From Colwellia sp. (lineage in GTDB: Bacteria; Pseudomonadota; Gammaproteobacteria; Enterobacterales; Alteromonadaceae): a stretch of DNA of 64,000 nt. The number at the start of each line of letters is the position of its first letter. Within the stretch, counting starts at the first letter, position 1. The stretch is taken from NCBI GenBank assembly GCA_029938115.1, contig JAPYOP010000003.1, forward strand, positions 1 through 64,000. The letters run 5' to 3'. A model generated the notes under the pieces. It was not told the origin of the DNA. It searched no databases and was given only the letters and a program-made list of their open reading frames with translations. The translations under genes were made by a program, and so were the position numbers. Positions 1 to 9,061 of the stretch are shown here, one piece after another.

Positions 1-33
1 TCCAACACGTTTACCTTTATTCCAAGCAATCAT
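1..33 (-). CDS. Partial CDS running off the left edge, N-terminus MIAWNKGKRVG; possibly a small integrase-like protein
   Basis: Reverse strand ATG at 33 with AAGG 8 nt upstream; open to window edge; third gene of the same-strand operon. Family guess rests on only 11 residues. Confidence 0.35.
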   Translation of the reverse strand, partial: MIAWNKGKRVG

Positions 34-41
34 GATCAAAT

Positions 42-77
42 CCTTAACTATTAGTTTTGTTGAACTAATAGTTAAGG
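42..77. promoter_or_regulatory. Perfect 15-bp inverted repeat (CCTTAACTATTAGTT-TTGTTG-AACTAATAGTTAAGG) just upstream of the partial CDS
   Basis: Direct reading; 15/15 complementary arms with 6-nt spacer. Confidence 0.8.
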
Positions 78-266
78 TGAAAAGATAAGATTTATAAACA
101 TAGAGGAATATACCTGCTAAAAGTTATATTAGTTGAGATTCCTTTTTAGACAAGGAGTAAAGTTTTATGAAACTCATATTGAGCGAGCTCAACTATTAAA
201 ATACAACGTGATTTAGAGACCGTTGGATTGAAACTATCTATATGAATCACACATACGATAGATGTT

Positions 267-1031
267 TTATAATGTGATTTGAAGGCGCGTTTGTGTTAAC
301 GCTTTCTTAAAGGATAGCAAAGATCCATTAATTTTTTTGCATGTTTTATCATTAATTTTTTCTTTATAACATGCTTCAATATCTAACCTTTGCTGGTCTT
401 CCATAAACCTGAAAATTTGCGCTTCTAAACCTTTATCTCCTGGGATGACAATCTCCGCTTTTAGGTTTTTCCCATCGCGAAGGCCTTCAAAAGAAGCAAC
501 TAGCGCTGACTTTTTGTTCTCAATTTTATAAATCAAGCAATTACTCATTGTGGTAGTTGCATCAACTGAAATATTGGTGTTGATTTTTGGGCTTTGGGGA
601 ATAGTCATAGCTTTACCACCTTTTTCTGGTTGGATAGTAACATCTCCTTTTGAGAGTAGTTTATTCAAAGCGAGTAAGTCTTTACCATGAGCTTCAATAA
701 TTTTTTTAGCTTCTTTTACATTTTCATTAATTACATGATTTTCAAACTCGCGTAATTTTTCAACAGATTTAATCATCTTATTACAGTGAGCTTTTTCTTT
801 ACTTTCGATAACGTCATCAAAAGCTAAGTTATCGGAGTCAGCTAGAAAAAACATCATTTCCTCTTCATCAATTGTGAAGTCTAAACTATCTTTATCAGCT
901 TTGGATTTTAGTTGTAATTTTGCTATTTTGTGTAAATGATTTAATGCCTCCATGAATTCTTCCGTGGCAAGGTAAATAATCTTTCCTTCTTTGTTTTTCT
1001 TAGCGTTTCCTATTTTCTTTTTAAAAGACAT
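267..1031 (-). CDS. Hypothetical protein (254 aa) in operon with the giant tyrosine recombinase
   Basis: ORF track; 15-bp gap to the preceding gene, same strand. Confidence 0.75.
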   Translation of the reverse strand: MSFKKKIGNAKKNKEGKIIYLATEEFMEALNHLHKIAKLQLKSKADKDSLDFTIDEEEMMFFLADSDNLAFDDVIESKEKAHCNKMIKSVEKLREFENHVINENVKEAKKIIEAHGKDLLALNKLLSKGDVTIQPEKGGKAMTIPQSPKINTNISVDATTTMSNCLIYKIENKKSALVASFEGLRDGKNLKAEIVIPGDKGLEAQIFRFMEDQQRLDIEACYKEKINDKTCKKINGSLLSFKKALTQTRLQITL

Positions 1032-1046
1032 GTACTTCTCCTTAAG

Positions 1047-4000
1047 TTAATTTATTTCTGGTTGAATCATTAAAAACATCGTTAAAAGAAACAAAGCATG
1101 ATGAACTTTATTGTCTCCATACGCCCTATCTTGAGAGTCATCTGTTATTGGGTAAAACTTCACTAAGATGCCAGTTTTATATCCATATCTACGTTTTACT
1201 CGCGCTTTTTCATCTACCTTTATTACTTGGTAACCGAATCCTGAGATAAGCAGGGTGAACTTTTCGTAATCATCAGGTGCAATAATTAAACCTCTGTTTT
1301 TTTCATACGACTCTCGCCAAACTTCACTTAAATAGTTGGCTTGAGTGATATCCTTCAAAGTTTCTACCATCTTTTGTAGAGTCACCTGAAATGATGGCAT
1401 GCGAATATACTTTGAAGCGGTTAATAACCTTCTCTGGTTTGTTTCAAATGTAAGTTCTTTTTTATCAGATGCTATATTGATTCCTGCATAAGCCATTTGT
1501 TTTTTTAAATGAATTGCAGTATTTACAACCTCTGTGACAAACTGAAAATCTAAGCTCAGTAATTGAGTTATTCTTACATTAGACAAACCACGTTCAGCAG
1601 CTCTTATGACATGTTCAATATCATAGAGAACATTTAAACGCTGCTGTGGTTTGTTAGATATTATATTACTTAGAATAAACTCTCGATTAGACCTAGACAC
1701 CGCTGTTCTTTGATAATCACCCCATTCTTTTTGGGAGTGTGAAACTAACGGCTGATAGCCTAGTGACTCTGCATTACGTGATAAAATTTTATTACAGTTA
1801 GCTTGATTGATATTGACCAAAGCGAAAATAGGGTGTTTTCGCTTTTTGATAAACTCAGGATGGTCTTCATGTTTAATATTAATATTAAATAGGCACTTTT
1901 CATTTTCGCTAGCATGAATTATATCTAAAACGTGAATATAGTGATGTAATGTCGTTGCTGGGCTGGAATGTCCCATTGCTTTTGCGATAGCATGAAGTAT
2001 TTGCCGTTTATCTTTTTCTCTCGATAAATAGCTTTGTCGTAATTGCACTGAAAATAGAGTTAAATCATCTGTATCTGCCCACAGCTTAAGTTCACTTGTA
2101 ATCGCTACTGGGTAGTAGCTGTCATGCATGCAGAGTAATAAATAGTTTGCAAAACTGTGTCTACAGTGATGTAAACGTAAAGTGTCGTCTCCTGAGACTA
2201 GCCTAAGTGTTTCTCTGACTCGACTTAAGTTGTTGTTTAAGTTTACTCGACATTGTGCGTTTGCCTTATCACTAAATAACCATAGGTTGTTTAGTCCAGT
2301 ATGATGAGATTTAACTAAATTAATTTGTTTAATCAATAATTCTTTTTCATCATCACTGAGCAATAAAGCAATGGGAATTCGTCTATTCGCTGCACTTGTT
2401 TTTAATCGATGATAGTAATATGAACGAACATGAAGTATCCAATTTTCAATATCAATATCTTGAAGCATTAAAAATAAGGCTTCACCAACTCGTAACCCAA
2501 TACGATAGCATAGCAATAGAATTATTTGATTAATTCTTCTATCATTTTCATTAAAACATTCATCGTTATTTAACACTGACATCATATTTGAATATTCTGT
2601 CATTGAAATTATATTTGCATTAACCTCGTCGTCATGGTCAATAGAGGGCTCAATCTCTTGCCAATCCAACGGATAAAAATCAAAATGATTTTCTAAAAAG
2701 TGATGAAATTGTCTAAATTCTGATGCTCTTGCTCTTTTACTCTTAACGTTTTTTGAGCTTATGGCCTTTGTGTAAACCTGCGCTAATTCATCACTGGTCA
2801 GGTCAAGGATGTTATTGGCCTCCAATTGACTAAGAAGAGGTTGGGCAACGTTAGACAAGTGAGTTTTTGGTGTTCTAACAGCACGTTCTCTGCCGCTGCC
2901 ATTCTTTTTCTTTGATGTGTCAATAGCCCAAAGTACCAGTAGGACAGTCACCTCATTTAGCATATTGGACTTTTCGATTAACTGGTTGATACTTGTTTCA
3001 TTTATACAGCCAATGAATTCTCCCCAAACTTGAATTAGTAAGTCGGTTGTGGTTGTTTTTCTCTTCTCGTTATCTTGTTTAAATAAAGCTTTTTGTATTT
3101 GTTTTAAGAATTCTTGCGATTTTTTAAAGCTCATGTCGTTACTGCTAATACCTGAAATAGAATTCAGTGCGTTAACATTTTCTTGGATTATTGGTATTTG
3201 TGCAGATAGAAGTTTAACTGGCTTTGAGCTTAGCCAACGTGTCAATACTTCTTGACTGAGCGAAGTCGTATTTAAGTGGCCATTTTGATAACTAAACGCC
3301 AAAGCGCTTTGATTCTCATCTCTACTATCTCTAATATATTTTGATAACTTATCCAGCGATTCGAATGCGTTAATCGATTTAATATCTAGAAAGGTAAAGA
3401 GGAATATTGACGATAACCCTGTTAAGTATTTGTCAGTGATGAGTTTATCAAAGGTGTTTTTTGACAGTACAGCATTTTTATAAGCTGAGCTTTTCAGTAT
3501 CAACATTAAAGTAATCGAATCAATAATGACTCGATTTTGTTTTTCAAAATCAAACCAAGCAACACCATTTTCAAATACAGGTGATGCTTGAATTACTTTT
3601 ATTGTTTTTTTGTTTACAGATATATTGGCGTTAGTATTAACGATTAGGCTGAGAACAATATTTACTAGCTGTAGCTCTGCAGAGCCATCACAAACCGTAC
3701 AAAACAATCCATTGAAAGTTTGTTCATGAAAGAATAAATCATTGATGTATGCCTTGATTCGTCTAGTTTCTTGCATTTTTAACAAGGCATCAACTTCGAG
3801 ATGCAAATTAGCTGTCTCAGTAGTAAAGCACAAAGAACCTTTTTCTAGCGTATTGAATATCTGCTGGTTTAACCAGTGCATTCGTGTTCTTTTGTTGATG
3901 CCACAACTTTCGTCTTTTTGAGCCTCTTCAATAATTATACTTTGTGTTTTTTCACGAGTTTCATTATTCAAGAAATCTTCGACATGAGGTTTGAGAATGT

Positions 4001-6263
4001 TTTTCCCCCATTTATTCAACGCTTTTAGCTCTTTATCTTCAGAGCGGTATAAAAAATCGGCTCTATATCCTTCATCAAGCCCCTTCATTTCAATAGCATA
4101 TTTAGGGCCTCTATGTGGTTTGTAAGTCACTATTGTAAAGCCAAGTTTAACGAGTAAATTGTCCAATGATGTTGTTACTGATTTTAAATCAGCAATAGAG
4201 GCACAAGAAAAGTCAGAAAGAAAATGCTCATTGTTATTGACGTGACCCATTAATGAGTTGGAAAAGCTATACTCTTCACCATCACTTAAGTGTTGGCTTA
4301 ATAAGTGGCGAAAGCAATTAATAGGGACATTGAGCTCAGCGTCAAAATATTTTGAGATATCGCTGTTACTGACCGCTCTCAAGTTAGTGTTACTTAAATG
4401 ACTAATAATGGGCCACTGGGCAGAATGAAATTCGGCTGACGTTGCTATTTTTTTTGCTAGCTCGCCATTAAATTTATCAATATGCTTTGCTGTTTCTATG
4501 CAGAAGTTTTTATAAGCCGTTAATTGTTCAATCACTAAATTGCTCAGTGGTAATAAGCGTATAGCACTTTCTTCAAAATTCACTTTGTCACTGAGTAAAA
4601 TGTAACCCGAATCTTCATTCCATATATAGGGAGTGAAACCAAACTCTGTTCGGTCTCGGTGTCCCGTAGAAGCAAGTAGCATTGTAGTAATGTAGCAAGA
4701 AAATAAATTGTGTCTTAAAATAAGTTCATCAAAGCTTAGTTTAGTACTATCAAGCTTTAACATTTGAGATAACGTTGTCGATTTTTTTGTTATGACGGTG
4801 TTGATATAACTGATATCAAGAACAAGTTCAGAGCCTACCATGGCATTAGTGTTTAATTGAGAAGGCAAGGTTTCGATACCTAACTCACCCAAGGCCAGGT
4901 GATAGTCACTGGCAAGTTTTTTCGCTTCAGCAGATATATAATACAGCGAAGTCGGATTTATAAATTCTGTATTTGCTAATAAGAGTGCGGTATACGCAGC
5001 ATCATGTTTGTGAACAATCTTGTTAAACATTAATCCACGCAAAGCGGCAGGCGTTATCTGACGGTGGATTAATAGGTTATCTCTCCAAAATGGTTTCAAA
5101 AAGCTTGAAAGTTGAGTACTGATAGAACTTTCACCACAACAAAGTTCACCAATAATTGCGCCATCACCTATCCCAGATGTTTGATGCTCTGCTTCAATTG
5201 CACCAATAAGAAAGTTCGGTAAAGACAAATGTAGCCACTGAGTGTGCTGAGATAAGCACATTTCTTGTGATTCTTTTTGAGAATAAGCATCAGGCATTTT
5301 TATGCTTTTTCTAACCCAAGTGCCACTACTTAAGTCAATATAATCATCAGAAGGACTTTCAGGTGTTTTAGAGAAAATTTTGATGTTTGAAATGTTTTCA
5401 AAGGATTTGGATGTAAGTGCTACTATCATTGCAAAAATGGCTAACTTTCTAGACTCTTCTTTTGTAAATGCATGCTTTATGAAAGTAATTAATTCACTTA
5501 CTTCGTGCTCTGCTAGGACATTTGAGCGCCAAGGCAATTGCATTAGTTCAATTGTAGTTAAACGGTTTCCATAAATATTATTAGTATTTTTATAACCTTC
5601 CTCTTCATTGTCCAAGCCAGTAAATGACTGAGATAATTCCTCCCATTTTGATGAGAAACAATCATCAATATTTAGCTCTTTAACTTGAACTATTTTATTT
5701 AAAGCGTCTTTCAAATGTTTATATTTAAATGACTCAAAAGGTATTTTGAAATTGAATACCTCATGATCCTCTTCAACTTTTTCAATCAATTTTCTCAAAG
5801 AATAAGCAATATTTTTTAGATCTCTATTTTCTTCTTCATTCTCAATATTTGAATTACTTAGTACTTGAAAAAACATTAACACTAAAAGTGATAAAACTTC
5901 TTTTTGTTCAGTAGTTACATGACGATGAAACGGTTGAGCAAAAAGCGTTGCGAAAGGAAAAAATTTTATATTTCCGACTAACGGATTAGCCCCTGTGTCA
6001 AACGTGTAAGTTTTATATACTTCTGTATTTTTTACATCTAGCAATGTATCGTAGCGCTTAAGTAAAACAAGTTGCTCAGAATTTGGCCATTCAATTCGCA
6101 AAACTACTTCATGGGCATGAAATAGCATCTCAACAATATTTTTGACACCAGTAAATTCAGGTGACATAAATTTTGGTGAAAGGATCTCAGAAAGAAGGGA
6201 TGCATCTATTGATGGGTTTTCATCAGTAATTTTTCTAATAAAACTATGTTGCTTAGCCTGCAT
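1047..6263 (-). CDS. Giant tyrosine recombinase/integrase-like protein (~1738 aa)
   Basis: C-terminal catalytic pattern GLRVGEAL...HHCRHSFANYL...MGHSSPATTLHHY. Start moved from 6281 to 6263 because GGAGG lies just upstream of that ATG. Confidence 0.88.
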   Translation of the reverse strand: MQAKQHSFIRKITDENPSIDASLLSEILSPKFMSPEFTGVKNIVEMLFHAHEVVLRIEWPNSEQLVLLKRYDTLLDVKNTEVYKTYTFDTGANPLVGNIKFFPFATLFAQPFHRHVTTEQKEVLSLLVLMFFQVLSNSNIENEEENRDLKNIAYSLRKLIEKVEEDHEVFNFKIPFESFKYKHLKDALNKIVQVKELNIDDCFSSKWEELSQSFTGLDNEEEGYKNTNNIYGNRLTTIELMQLPWRSNVLAEHEVSELITFIKHAFTKEESRKLAIFAMIVALTSKSFENISNIKIFSKTPESPSDDYIDLSSGTWVRKSIKMPDAYSQKESQEMCLSQHTQWLHLSLPNFLIGAIEAEHQTSGIGDGAIIGELCCGESSISTQLSSFLKPFWRDNLLIHRQITPAALRGLMFNKIVHKHDAAYTALLLANTEFINPTSLYYISAEAKKLASDYHLALGELGIETLPSQLNTNAMVGSELVLDISYINTVITKKSTTLSQMLKLDSTKLSFDELILRHNLFSCYITTMLLASTGHRDRTEFGFTPYIWNEDSGYILLSDKVNFEESAIRLLPLSNLVIEQLTAYKNFCIETAKHIDKFNGELAKKIATSAEFHSAQWPIISHLSNTNLRAVSNSDISKYFDAELNVPINCFRHLLSQHLSDGEEYSFSNSLMGHVNNNEHFLSDFSCASIADLKSVTTSLDNLLVKLGFTIVTYKPHRGPKYAIEMKGLDEGYRADFLYRSEDKELKALNKWGKNILKPHVEDFLNNETREKTQSIIIEEAQKDESCGINKRTRMHWLNQQIFNTLEKGSLCFTTETANLHLEVDALLKMQETRRIKAYINDLFFHEQTFNGLFCTVCDGSAELQLVNIVLSLIVNTNANISVNKKTIKVIQASPVFENGVAWFDFEKQNRVIIDSITLMLILKSSAYKNAVLSKNTFDKLITDKYLTGLSSIFLFTFLDIKSINAFESLDKLSKYIRDSRDENQSALAFSYQNGHLNTTSLSQEVLTRWLSSKPVKLLSAQIPIIQENVNALNSISGISSNDMSFKKSQEFLKQIQKALFKQDNEKRKTTTTDLLIQVWGEFIGCINETSINQLIEKSNMLNEVTVLLVLWAIDTSKKKNGSGRERAVRTPKTHLSNVAQPLLSQLEANNILDLTSDELAQVYTKAISSKNVKSKRARASEFRQFHHFLENHFDFYPLDWQEIEPSIDHDDEVNANIISMTEYSNMMSVLNNDECFNENDRRINQIILLLCYRIGLRVGEALFLMLQDIDIENWILHVRSYYYHRLKTSAANRRIPIALLLSDDEKELLIKQINLVKSHHTGLNNLWLFSDKANAQCRVNLNNNLSRVRETLRLVSGDDTLRLHHCRHSFANYLLLCMHDSYYPVAITSELKLWADTDDLTLFSVQLRQSYLSREKDKRQILHAIAKAMGHSSPATTLHHYIHVLDIIHASENEKCLFNINIKHEDHPEFIKKRKHPIFALVNINQANCNKILSRNAESLGYQPLVSHSQKEWGDYQRTAVSRSNREFILSNIISNKPQQRLNVLYDIEHVIRAAERGLSNVRITQLLSLDFQFVTEVVNTAIHLKKQMAYAGINIASDKKELTFETNQRRLLTASKYIRMPSFQVTLQKMVETLKDITQANYLSEVWRESYEKNRGLIIAPDDYEKFTLLISGFGYQVIKVDEKARVKRRYGYKTGILVKFYPITDDSQDRAYGDNKVHHALFLLTMFLMIQPEIN

Positions 6264-6512
6264 CCTTGCCTCCTTTCTCATTCTGAAAATAATTTATTAT
6301 CTTAACAAGAATAACTTATCACAAAAAAAAGCAATGTTAGGTAGATGTATAAATGAGTAGCAATAAAGTTTAACTAACTAGTTTGTTGTTTGTTTTTGGT
6401 TTTGTGTGCTGTGTTTTTCTTTATTTTTGGTTTAAATGACTGTATCTATTGGTTCTAAACTTTAAAATGATACGATAAGAAACTTAGGCTTTCTGCGAAT
6501 TTTTCAATATAA

Positions 6513-6738
6513 GAAAGATTTTACAGGCAATAGGGTATTCAGAAAGCATATGATTGATGGCTGACAAGTATTAAACTTATCATTAGATTATATGAATGCG
6601 CTCAACCTTGGGTGTGAAACAGCGGGGATGACTTCTTACGAAGAAGTAGATTGCCTTAACCAAGTAAGTAAGCATATACAGAAAAAAGCTATGCACCTAT
6701 TAGATCAAATTGATGAAGTAATCTTAGTTGAGCTGTAA
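6513..6738 (+). pseudogene. hipA remnant (copy A), internally deleted
   Basis: Nucleotide similarity to 13857-14489 (e.g. AGAAAGCATATGATTGATGGCTG; GATTGCCTTAACCAAGTAAGTAAGCATAT) with ~0.4 kb missing. Confidence 0.8.
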
Positions 6739-6996
6739 CATTCTTTGTCGCTCGAAACTTTAATATGCTCACTTGAGACCATATTATGCTATCATTATGG
6801 TGTTAATGTCTTTGATTGAATAGACCGTGAATAAAAAAGTAGTTCAATTTTGAGACATACGAAGTCTTCAGCTGAAAATTGTAATTTAAAAGGTTGTCAC
6901 AATTTTTATAATTAAATATCAGTTATAACTTACTTTTTTTGCCAAGCAATTTTTAAAGTACATTAAAGTAAGCCTAGGTAAGTTTAAAAAATCAGC

Positions 6997-7041
6997 CTCA
7001 TAACCCGAAGGTCGTCAGTTCAAATCTGGCTCCCGCAACCA
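6997..7041 (+). other. tRNA-fMet 3' fragment (anticodon loop to CCA), probable attachment site
   Basis: CTCATAACCCGAAGGTCGTCAGTTCAAATCTGGCTCCCGCAACCA; tRNA match starts at the anticodon loop and no 5' half is present. Confidence 0.85.
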
Positions 7042-7361
7042 ATTCACCTCATAAAAAGCAATAAGTTAAAGCAATCCCATTTATTGCATTACCCTACTTT
7101 TATCAAAATCAGTGTAACGTGACATATAATTACGTCACGAAAAATTGATTATTAACTTAAATGTATGAGTTAAATATTTTTTCATTTTCCTTAGTTTTAC
7201 TTATCTCTACAAACCCCCTTACAAACACCAAAAAACCAGTTTGTAACCTCAGTGAGACATTTCTTATCGTTTTGCTCTTTGCATAAATCAATAAAAAATC
7301 AGTTCACTGCTAACAAAAATCGCTTTTCAATATCATCAGCATTTTTTGTTATCTTGTATAT

Positions 7362-8885
7362 TTATAATAACGAATTGATAAACCTTGTAAAAGGTACAAT
7401 ATCTTCTTCTACACTGGCAGCTTCCAGTGCTTGCATATACTCTTCTCGTCTTTCAACGGGCACAACTGTCCAAGATAAACCACCTGATGCCATCATTAAG
7501 TTCATGATAAACCGTCCCATGCGGCCATTACCATCAAAGTAAGGATGAATATAAACAAAAATGAAATGGCCTAGGATGACTCGAACAACTGGGTTTTCTT
7601 CTGCTATCAGCAAGTCAAAAAGTGCAGGCATCATGTCGCGAACCGCTTCCCTGCTTGGTGGTGTATGCATCGATTTTCGAATAAACACTGGACCTGTTCG
7701 ATAACCTGCTAAATCAGATTGCTTAACAATACCAGCCGCGACACTTGGGCCAAACAAAGCTAAGTACCAATCACCATGAACCGCTTCAAAAACTTCACCA
7801 CAATTTTCGCCATGTAATACCCGCTCAACCGCAAGTTTTACTTGTCGAAAAGCATCCCAGTAGCCTTTCGCCGCCATCGCATCGAGATGCTTTTTACTCT
7901 CATCTGATTGCTTTGGGTGCCAATTCCCTGAACTTATCTGCTTAATAAGTTCATAGGTAACACGATAACCTTCAATGGATAATGAGTGATAAGCGTCACT
8001 GACAAACTTATCTTCAACTGCTGTTAAGTAGTCATCGACATTTATTGACTCTACGTTTACTGCTGGGAAATGTTCGATAACATCATCACGCATAGCATGC
8101 CACATCAAACGCATGCGATTCACATAGGGAGATACTTCACGGCGGTCAAAGTTGAATGACGCTTTATCTTTAAAAGGGTCGACTTCTTTAATTTTATAAT
8201 CAGCTGCATCCATCCCTTTAATAATGTTATCAGCAATCAAATCACGGCCAATATTTCTAAAAGCTCCCGTTAAACGGCCAGCTAACGTGACATGACCACC
8301 TTCAAGTAACACCACAAGTACTTCTGAAGCATCTGTTATCATAGATAATGCAGTTCGCATTTGAATGGGTCTATCAACAAAAGTATTTTTTGAACAATGC
8401 ACAATAGCAGCAGCCAAGCTGTAAACCCGTAGATTATCAACTATCAATAATTGGTTTGGGTTAGGTAATATTGAGCGAATATCAAACACCGAAGTATTAT
8501 GAATAAAGCTAGTTGGCTTATTGCGCCCTTTAGGTGAACGAACCAATAGTTGTAGTGGCACTGTTTTATCACCAATATGTAATTGGATCGATTGTTCAGG
8601 AGATAAGCACCAGTTTTGTTTTAATCGTTCATCTAAATATGCCGCACAAAAATCCCAATAGGAAGCATACCAAGATGTACTATCACCCATTTGTTCATCT
8701 GGGCTTGAGGGGATATACCAGCCACGCATTATTTCACGAATAAAGCCGTGTTTAGACAAACGCTCTCTATCACCACGCTCTAGAATTTTTGATTGTAACG
8801 CAACAATACCCTGATCTTGCAACAGTTTTAATTGCTCTAAAGAATGCGCCAATTTTTGAGATATTGTATTTATACTCATGACCAC
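7362..8885 (-). CDS. Fic family protein with AbiEi-like N-terminal domain
   Basis: HPYFDGNGRMGR Fic motif; SLSIEG inhibitory-type motif; N-terminal ILERGDRERLSKHGFIREIMRGWYIP. Start may be GTG 8885 or ATG 8879. Confidence 0.88.
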   Translation of the reverse strand: MVMSINTISQKLAHSLEQLKLLQDQGIVALQSKILERGDRERLSKHGFIREIMRGWYIPSSPDEQMGDSTSWYASYWDFCAAYLDERLKQNWCLSPEQSIQLHIGDKTVPLQLLVRSPKGRNKPTSFIHNTSVFDIRSILPNPNQLLIVDNLRVYSLAAAIVHCSKNTFVDRPIQMRTALSMITDASEVLVVLLEGGHVTLAGRLTGAFRNIGRDLIADNIIKGMDAADYKIKEVDPFKDKASFNFDRREVSPYVNRMRLMWHAMRDDVIEHFPAVNVESINVDDYLTAVEDKFVSDAYHSLSIEGYRVTYELIKQISSGNWHPKQSDESKKHLDAMAAKGYWDAFRQVKLAVERVLHGENCGEVFEAVHGDWYLALFGPSVAAGIVKQSDLAGYRTGPVFIRKSMHTPPSREAVRDMMPALFDLLIAEENPVVRVILGHFIFVYIHPYFDGNGRMGRFIMNLMMASGGLSWTVVPVERREEYMQALEAASVEEDIVPFTRFINSLL

Positions 8886-8970
8886 TAGCTTTTGATGTGA
8901 TTTTAAATTAGCTTTTAGTGTAACATATGGTTAGCTTTTATCGTAAATAAAAACTAGCTTTTAACGTAGG
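8886..8970. repeat. Four direct repeats (TAGCTTTTNNYGTRA) at exact 23-bp spacing upstream of fic
   Basis: TAGCTTTT at 8886, 8909, 8932, 8955. Confidence 0.85.
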
Positions 8971-9061
8971 GTTTAATAACTATTGCCTTTATCTAGCTGT
9001 ATTTTCATTTTAGCTAAAGTAATCAATGAATCCTAGTTAACGTAACGTCATTAAAGAATAT

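Larger units (their letters stand above)
1..7041. mobile_element. Right part of an integrative element (copy A) inserted at a tRNA-fMet gene; left end outside the window
   Basis: Recombinase operon, TA remnant and a tRNA-fMet 3' fragment at the boundary; similar arrangement repeated at ~11.3-14.74 kb. Confidence 0.65.

Noticed and set aside
3049-3255. Short + strand ORFs inside the giant recombinase (3049-3255, 5380-5574, 6142-6360)
   Set aside because: Antisense to a long convincing CDS; no recognisable domain
6997-7041. Functional tRNA gene
   Set aside because: Only the 3' half is present; no acceptor 5' strand or D-arm upstream
9008-9019. TTTTAGCTAAAG as a fifth element of the fic upstream array
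   Set aside because: Not in 23-bp phase and lacks the extended repeat consensus
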